From positions 1 through 25,806 of the forward strand of contig JADGKB010000155.1 of the NCBI GenBank assembly GCA_027604185.1: 25,806 nt of DNA, in the 5' to 3' direction. Below are positions 22,698 to 25,806 of this stretch, in pieces (position 1 is the first letter of the stretch; every line of letters starts with the position of its first letter). A program made the position numbers and the translations under genes. Source of the DNA: Boothiomyces macroporosus. Its lineage: Eukaryota; Chytridiomycota; Chytridiomycetes; Rhizophydiales; Terramycetaceae. The notes beneath the pieces were generated by a model that was given only the letters and a program-made list of their open reading frames with translations, did no database searches and was not told the DNA's origin.

Positions 22698-25600
22698 TTA
22701 TTTATTACATTTAATCCAAGTGGAAATATCGGCGACTGGCCGAGCGATATCATTCAGTTGAAGTTTTGATTTAAATTCGTGCAAGGTATCGTCATTAATA
22801 AATATGGCATTTTTCAACAGATTATCTTTCTCATTCATTTCCTGTGCCAATTTACTTTTCATATGTACAGACAACTTTTTCCTTTTTGGTGAGGAGGATG
22901 AAAAGTAGTCCTTGTAAAACTGATGGAGATCCTGCTTTGAAATTTGATTTATATGATGGATATCGTCGTGATGTTGATCAAAGTCATAGTATTGAGAAGT
23001 AATGCATCCCCATAATTTTGTAGATTCCTGGTGCAAGTTTTGGGATTTTTCCTGTAGCTGGAGAATAACTGATGACTTATAACTTTCAAGATCTTCATCT
23101 TCCAGCTCCAAAATTATTTGCTATATTACGGATTGAATACCTCAAGTTTTTCAATAAAGTTTTCGATCCTACTTTCCAAATATCTCGGAGACTTTTCGCT
23201 CTGAACTATTATCCTAAAGGAAATCATCTCTGCCTGCTTTCGGATCCCAGTATACACCATATAGCCTATTTAAGTTTCTGATTACCTAACTGTTCCTTGG
23301 TTCGAAGTCGATCAAATGCGTGTTCCTGACTAATTTGGGTAATAAGGGTTAACAGTGATCGTAAACTTGAGTTGGCTAATGAACCTATCTGTAAACAAAA
23401 TTCAATTGCAGAGTTGACATTCTGATCATTGAACAAATCTTTGGTATATACTATATTGGACCCTGGATTAGATTTGTATTACCTTCTTCAAGCATGTGCA
23501 CTCTAACGTATAAGGATTCTTTATCGTCTAAAGGGCTATATTGAAAATGAGATATCAAGTTTTCACAATATTCAAGTGCGGTCGAATGTGAAGTATTTCC
23601 ATGAACAAATCCCTCCACAAAACCACTTTCAAATATATGGCTACTAAATTCTTTTAATTCATAAAAGGAAATGGTTTCTAGTTCCCTAAGCTTTTCACCT
23701 GCTGAATACAGCTTTTCTTGTGTGACAAAAGAGACAAAATACATGGCATGGGAATAAGGTGCAATTTGGAACCAATTGAGGGTTTTCTTTCGTAGCTAAT
23801 ATAAGAAGGACGTACCTGATCTTTGATGATATCAAATCGACTTTTGTTTACGGAAAACTGGCTCATTTTTTTGCCAATATTATTCAGTAATACCGGAAGC
23901 TTATCGCTATATCCTCCAACCGTTAAAGTCAAGCTTTCTGTAGTGCATTCCAATGTGTATGATAATCCTGCGACTTCAGCATGGTACGAGTATTCATTTA
24001 GAGAATCCATCACCATCATCTTGTACAAAGTCATCAAAATATGATCTCTAGCTGATTGATAAGCTCTATGAGTTTTAAATTCAAAGAATGCAAACGATTT
24101 TGGTATTCTGAACTTATCTATCGTAAATCAATACTATACCTTCTTGTAGGTGCCAAAACCGAACACGTTCACTTTCTTTTATAATCAGTGGAGTTGAATG
24201 GCTTCCGTGAGGGAGAATATCTAGCTTTCGAGGTATGAATTGATTTTCTTGGGGTAGAGATAATTGGGAATTAAAAGACAGACCTTTTATCTTTCTTACA
24301 AACTCTCTGGAAAAGGATTCCACTTTGTATTCCGTCCCATACCATTTACTTTTCAACCACCCTGAGGTATCAAATTCTGGTGATTCCAACATAATAAGGC
24401 AGTTATTCACCCTTAAATACTCTAAACATTTACCAATCGTGTCAGGATCAAAAATTCGCATCAAAAACTTTCCAGAAAGCACATATCCTGCTTTAAAATT
24501 ATGTAAATCTCCTGCGAGAGCTGAAGTATAGGTGGAAGCTGAGGCTGGCGTCTCCATGAATTTGAAATGTAATTCATTAATTGCTTTACACTAGAATTAG
24601 TTAAAGTGCACCTCTAGGAATGCCCAAAGCTGTGGACCTTTTGCCTTTAACATCATTATATATTGAAAAATTATTTCTATTATTCCTTCTACATTTTCTT
24701 GATTAGCGATAATTACCTGACCCAAGACGTGTCATTTCAACTGAAATATTAAAGAACTCAAAATCTGTCGCTCCAAATCCAGATATACTGCTAGTTAGAT
24801 TTAAAGCCCATCCTCTAGATTTTAGGAGCGACAAAACAGAGCCGGATCCTTCATGGCCAATAAAGTGTGAAATATAGTACAACGGCTGAAGATTAAAACC
24901 GATTACTTTTGAAAGAAAATTGGGTAAATGATTTTTACACGGGAAAAGCAATGACAGATTTCTTCTTTCTTTTATGGGTTTGATTTTTACAAGTTTCTGA
25001 ATTAGTCAAAAAACCTACCATCAGCTCATTTGAAGTGTATGGGTGCGCTGGAAATGATGGCGGTTCGATTTTCTTGTTTTTGATTCCGGAAAACATCCTG
25101 ATTGCAAGGTCTGTAAGTTCGCCCACGGACTCTTTTCCCAGTATCACCAGTTTCATTATGTTTGAGCTGTAGTATGTGTCGTGAAAATCCAGCAGCACCT
25201 GTCGCACATCCAGTCCCTTTCTGAGCGGTATGTCTCTCAGCGTCTCCAGATTCCCTGACCTTAGCAACCGCCTACCTGTGCCAAACTTTCGGAATGGATG
25301 CGCTAGCGACGACAAGTCCTTTAGCAGCTGGTATCCCCTCCACGTATCGGATTGCAGGTTCTTTTTGTGTTCTACTGTAAGAGGTCGTGTACCAGAATCC
25401 ACTGCTAGCATTTCCCGCTCTGTGCAGCTGTCCAGGAACAAGGGACACTTGAAGAAGCTGGAGAATCGGTCCAGCGCTCCCTCCAAGTATTCCGACGATA
25501 TTTCAAAGTAATAGTCTATATTAGCCACTCGTACTGGTGTGGTCGCTCGAAGTGAACGCATTCGAGTGTCCGCCGTGCTCTGCCAGGAACTGCTGTTAGT

Positions 25601-25806
25601 GCAAACTACTTTTCTGTATTCACTCTCCTCTGGATACTAGGATTAGCGCCAATTACTTTTTCCGTCCCCATAAACAGCAAATGCTCACAAAAGTGCGCTA
25701 GTCCGGCCACATCGTCGGGGTCGCTCAAGTGTCCTACATGAACATCCAGTGCTGCCGATGATTTATCCGTTTTTGGGTCTGATATCAGCAAAACCTCCAA
25801 TTCATT
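22698..25806 (-). CDS. STE23: Insulin-degrading enzyme/Ste23-type M16 zinc metalloprotease (5' end missing)
   Basis: Fifteen exons on the minus strand: 25657-25806, 25610-25636, 25535-25589, 25393-25515, 25276-25371, 25019-25254, 24907-24996, 24717-24885, 24612-24697, 24140-24590, 23816-24117, 23483-23795, 23286-23462, 23141-23265 and 22698-23120. They encode 940 residues; only a short N terminus lies beyond the window. The family degrades small peptides; yeast Ste23 helps mature a-factor. The inverted zinc motif HFCEH is at 25682-25696, followed by [15 protein letters not shown]. The third zinc ligand, Glu in AVDSEHKKN, is coded across the intron at 25372-25392. Downstream are [32 protein letters not shown] and, in the C-terminal half, [12 protein letters not shown]. 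Fourteen introns are 19-22 nt; three of them are 21 nt and free of in-frame stops. One exon is only 27 nt. An AATAAA abuts the stop. Confidence 0.96.
22701..22706 (-). terminator. AATAAA abutting the STE23 stop
   Basis: The last two sense codons on the minus strand are AAT AAA, followed directly by the TAA stop at 22698-22700. Confidence 0.6.
24886..24906 (-). other. Stop-free 21-nt intron in STE23
   Basis: Phase-0 GT-AG segment ending TTAATCTTCAG. Removing it joins LPNFLSK to [13 protein letters not shown], as in related proteases. If retained it would add seven residues without a stop. Confidence 0.7.
25255..25275 (-). other. Stop-free 21-nt intron in STE23
   Basis: Phase-1 GT-AG segment ending GCTAAGGTCAG. 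Removing it restores KFGTGN, the conserved family sequence; retaining it would put seven extra residues after KFGTG. Confidence 0.8.
25372..25392 (-). other. Stop-free 21-nt intron splitting the zinc-ligand Glu codon of STE23
   Basis: Phase-1 GT-AG segment inside the codon for the Glu of AVDSEH, equivalent to human IDE Glu189. Splicing gives exactly AVDSEHKKN; retention inserts seven residues just before a re-created Glu. The branch-like element is CTTAC; an alternative AG three bases upstream would add one Val. Confidence 0.8.

Overview
This window reads as nuclear DNA of an early-diverging, compact, AT-rich fungus. The fungal call rests on two velvet-domain genes, together with a Laa1/HEATR5 protein, a Dap1-type protein, Ire1, Vps11, an Mtr3 exosome subunit, a GCP6-like gamma-tubulin complex protein and a Ste23/insulin-degrading-enzyme metalloprotease. 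A reduced zoosporic or Rozellomycota-like lineage is my inference; the sequence does not prove it. No RNA genes, transposons, CRISPR arrays or viral sequences were recognised.

The dominant property is splicing. I could join the broken reading frames of nine genes only by removing 58 introns, and every one is 19-23 nt long (10 of 19, 25 of 20, 13 of 21, 7 of 22, 3 of 23). Most start GTA (51 of 58) and carry a CTAAY-like branch site only a few bases before the terminal AG. One is GC-AG. Every joined frame restores family-consistent protein across the junction.

Layout: 1-738 shows no recognised gene. Tandem velvet paralogues lie at 739-1357 and 2363-2985 (+), separated by about 1 kb of unexplained sequence. 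Then follow VPS11 (2995-6049, -), MTR3 (6081-6869, +), a single-exon, SP-repeat-rich putative transcription factor (6905-8593, -), a GCP6-like gene (9041-12716, +), LAA1/HEATR5 (12733-18964, -), DAP1/PGRMC (19189-19704, +), IRE1 (19892-22684, +) and STE23/IDE (22698 to beyond 25806, -, 5' end missing).

Spacing is extreme. The four convergent pairs have 9, 35, 16 and 13 nt between stop codons, and VPS11 and MTR3 start codons diverge across only 31 bp. In seven of the ten genes an AATAAA hexamer overlaps or directly touches the stop codon, so convergent mRNAs probably overlap antisense.

The genes are not an operon or pathway cluster. VPS11 and LAA1 both serve endosome/vacuole traffic, IRE1 senses ER stress, MTR3 acts in RNA decay, GCP6 in microtubule nucleation, and the velvet proteins and the SP-rich protein are likely regulators. 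The most notable biology is the micro-intron system itself, including stop-free 21-nt introns, one of which splits the codon for a catalytic zinc ligand of STE23, and the pair of minimal velvet paralogues with identical intron positions.
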